Under the pieces are notes generated by a model. The model ran no database searches and was not told where the DNA came from. It saw only the letters and a list, made by a program, of their open reading frames with translations. The position numbers were made by a program, and so were the translations under genes. From the NCBI GenBank assembly GCA_028707255.1, contig JAQTUQ010000017.1, positions 1-32,177 on the forward strand: a DNA stretch of 32,177 nucleotides, given 5' to 3'. Positions within the stretch are counted from its first letter, which is position 1. Every line of letters begins with the position of its first letter. Shown here in pieces: positions 32,051 to 32,177 of this stretch. Source of the DNA: Dehalococcoidales bacterium. GTDB lineage: Bacteria > Chloroflexota > Dehalococcoidia > Dehalococcoidales > UBA5627.

Positions 32051-32177
32051 TGAGGTGGACCCAAGAAATCGGACAGGTAGTTAAGGTGGAGTCCTGCTAA
32101 AATAACAAAAGGAAAAGGAGCAGGACATGAAAGAAAGCAGAAGGAAACACAGCCCATCGTTCAAAGCAAAAGTAGCT
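32051..32177 (+). mobile_element. IS3-family insertion sequence, left end (cut by window edge)
   Basis: From 32051 the text TGAGGTGGACCC looks like the TG-starting inverted repeat of an IS3-family element, followed 76 bp later by an orfA start with a strong ribosome site (GGAAAAGGAG). The right end is outside the window, so length and target duplication cannot be read. Confidence 0.7.
32127..32177 (+). CDS. IS3-family transposase OrfA, N-terminal end
   Basis: Only 17 codons are in the window (MKESRRKHSPSFKAKVA). This is the highly typical start of the HTH_Tnp_1 OrfA protein of IS3-family elements, in which a downstream OrfB with a DDE domain is made by programmed frameshifting. The ribosome site is GGAG, 8 bp upstream. 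Confidence 0.8.
   Translation, partial: MKESRRKHSPSFKAKVA

Noticed and set aside
28346-32177. Attachment-site duplication of the tRNA-Lys 3' end
   Set aside because: No second copy of the T-arm/acceptor sequence is visible downstream within the window, so element ends cannot be assigned.

Overview
The window is bacterial and most likely from an anaerobe. A Dehalococcoidia-type member of the Chloroflexota is my best guess. This is inference from a Tat-exported molybdopterin enzyme, cobalamin-type radical SAM proteins and a trigger-factor-like chaperone in one cluster. No rRNA or other marker is present to settle it. Base composition looks mosaic: about 4.3-14.5 kb is visibly richer in G+C than the AT-rich edges (0-4 kb and 28.4-32 kb), which carry recombinases, a recombinase pseudogene and an insertion sequence.

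Layout. (1) 1-3260, + strand: the end of an aldo/keto reductase, a four-helix DUF4405-like membrane protein with duplicated histidine pairs, a U32-peptidase-like cysteine-rich protein and a DAHP synthase, closed by a terminator. (2) 3334-4166: a decayed tyrosine recombinase (-) and tRNA-Val(CAC), whose promoter lies inside a 16-bp perfect inverted repeat. (3) 4260-14502, - strand: the most unusual part. Read 5' to 3' it encodes a Tat lipoprotein molybdopterin catalytic subunit of the pyrogallol transhydroxylase type, its three-cluster ferredoxin subunit, a four-helix membrane protein, two tandem B12-binding radical SAM paralogues, a cytosolic FxLYD-like protein with a His/Cys-rich N-terminus, and a trigger-factor-like chaperone that has lost the ribosome-docking signature. 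(4) 14714-17870, - strand: a degenerate receiver protein lacking the phospho-acceptor Asp, then an OmpR-type regulator and a soluble PAS-PAS histidine kinase. (5) 18257-24320, + strand, divergent from the kinase: a MoxR/DUF58/BatD-like/VWA/TPR/VWA/lipoprotein operon. (6) 24490-28205, - strand: an ABC-2 exporter operon headed by an almost leaderless TetR gene with a palindromic operator. (7) 28274-32177: tRNA-Lys(UUU), two overlapping tyrosine recombinases (the second with an inserted zinc ribbon), about 1.27 kb with no confident gene that contains a helically phased TTAAG array, a GNAT acetyltransferase, and the left end of an IS3-family element cut by the window edge.

How it may work together (inference). 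Region 3 looks like a self-contained module for making, maturing and exporting a molybdenum or tungsten enzyme. The catalytic pair leaves by the Tat pathway and is tethered outside by a lipid anchor and a Thr-rich linker. The chaperone may hold the precursor, as the trigger-factor-like PceT/RdhT proteins do for reductive dehalogenases. The two radical SAM proteins would modify the enzyme, its cofactor or a substrate. The kinase/regulator pair and the MoxR/VWA operon, a family linked elsewhere to assembly of extracytoplasmic metalloenzymes, sit next to it and could serve it.
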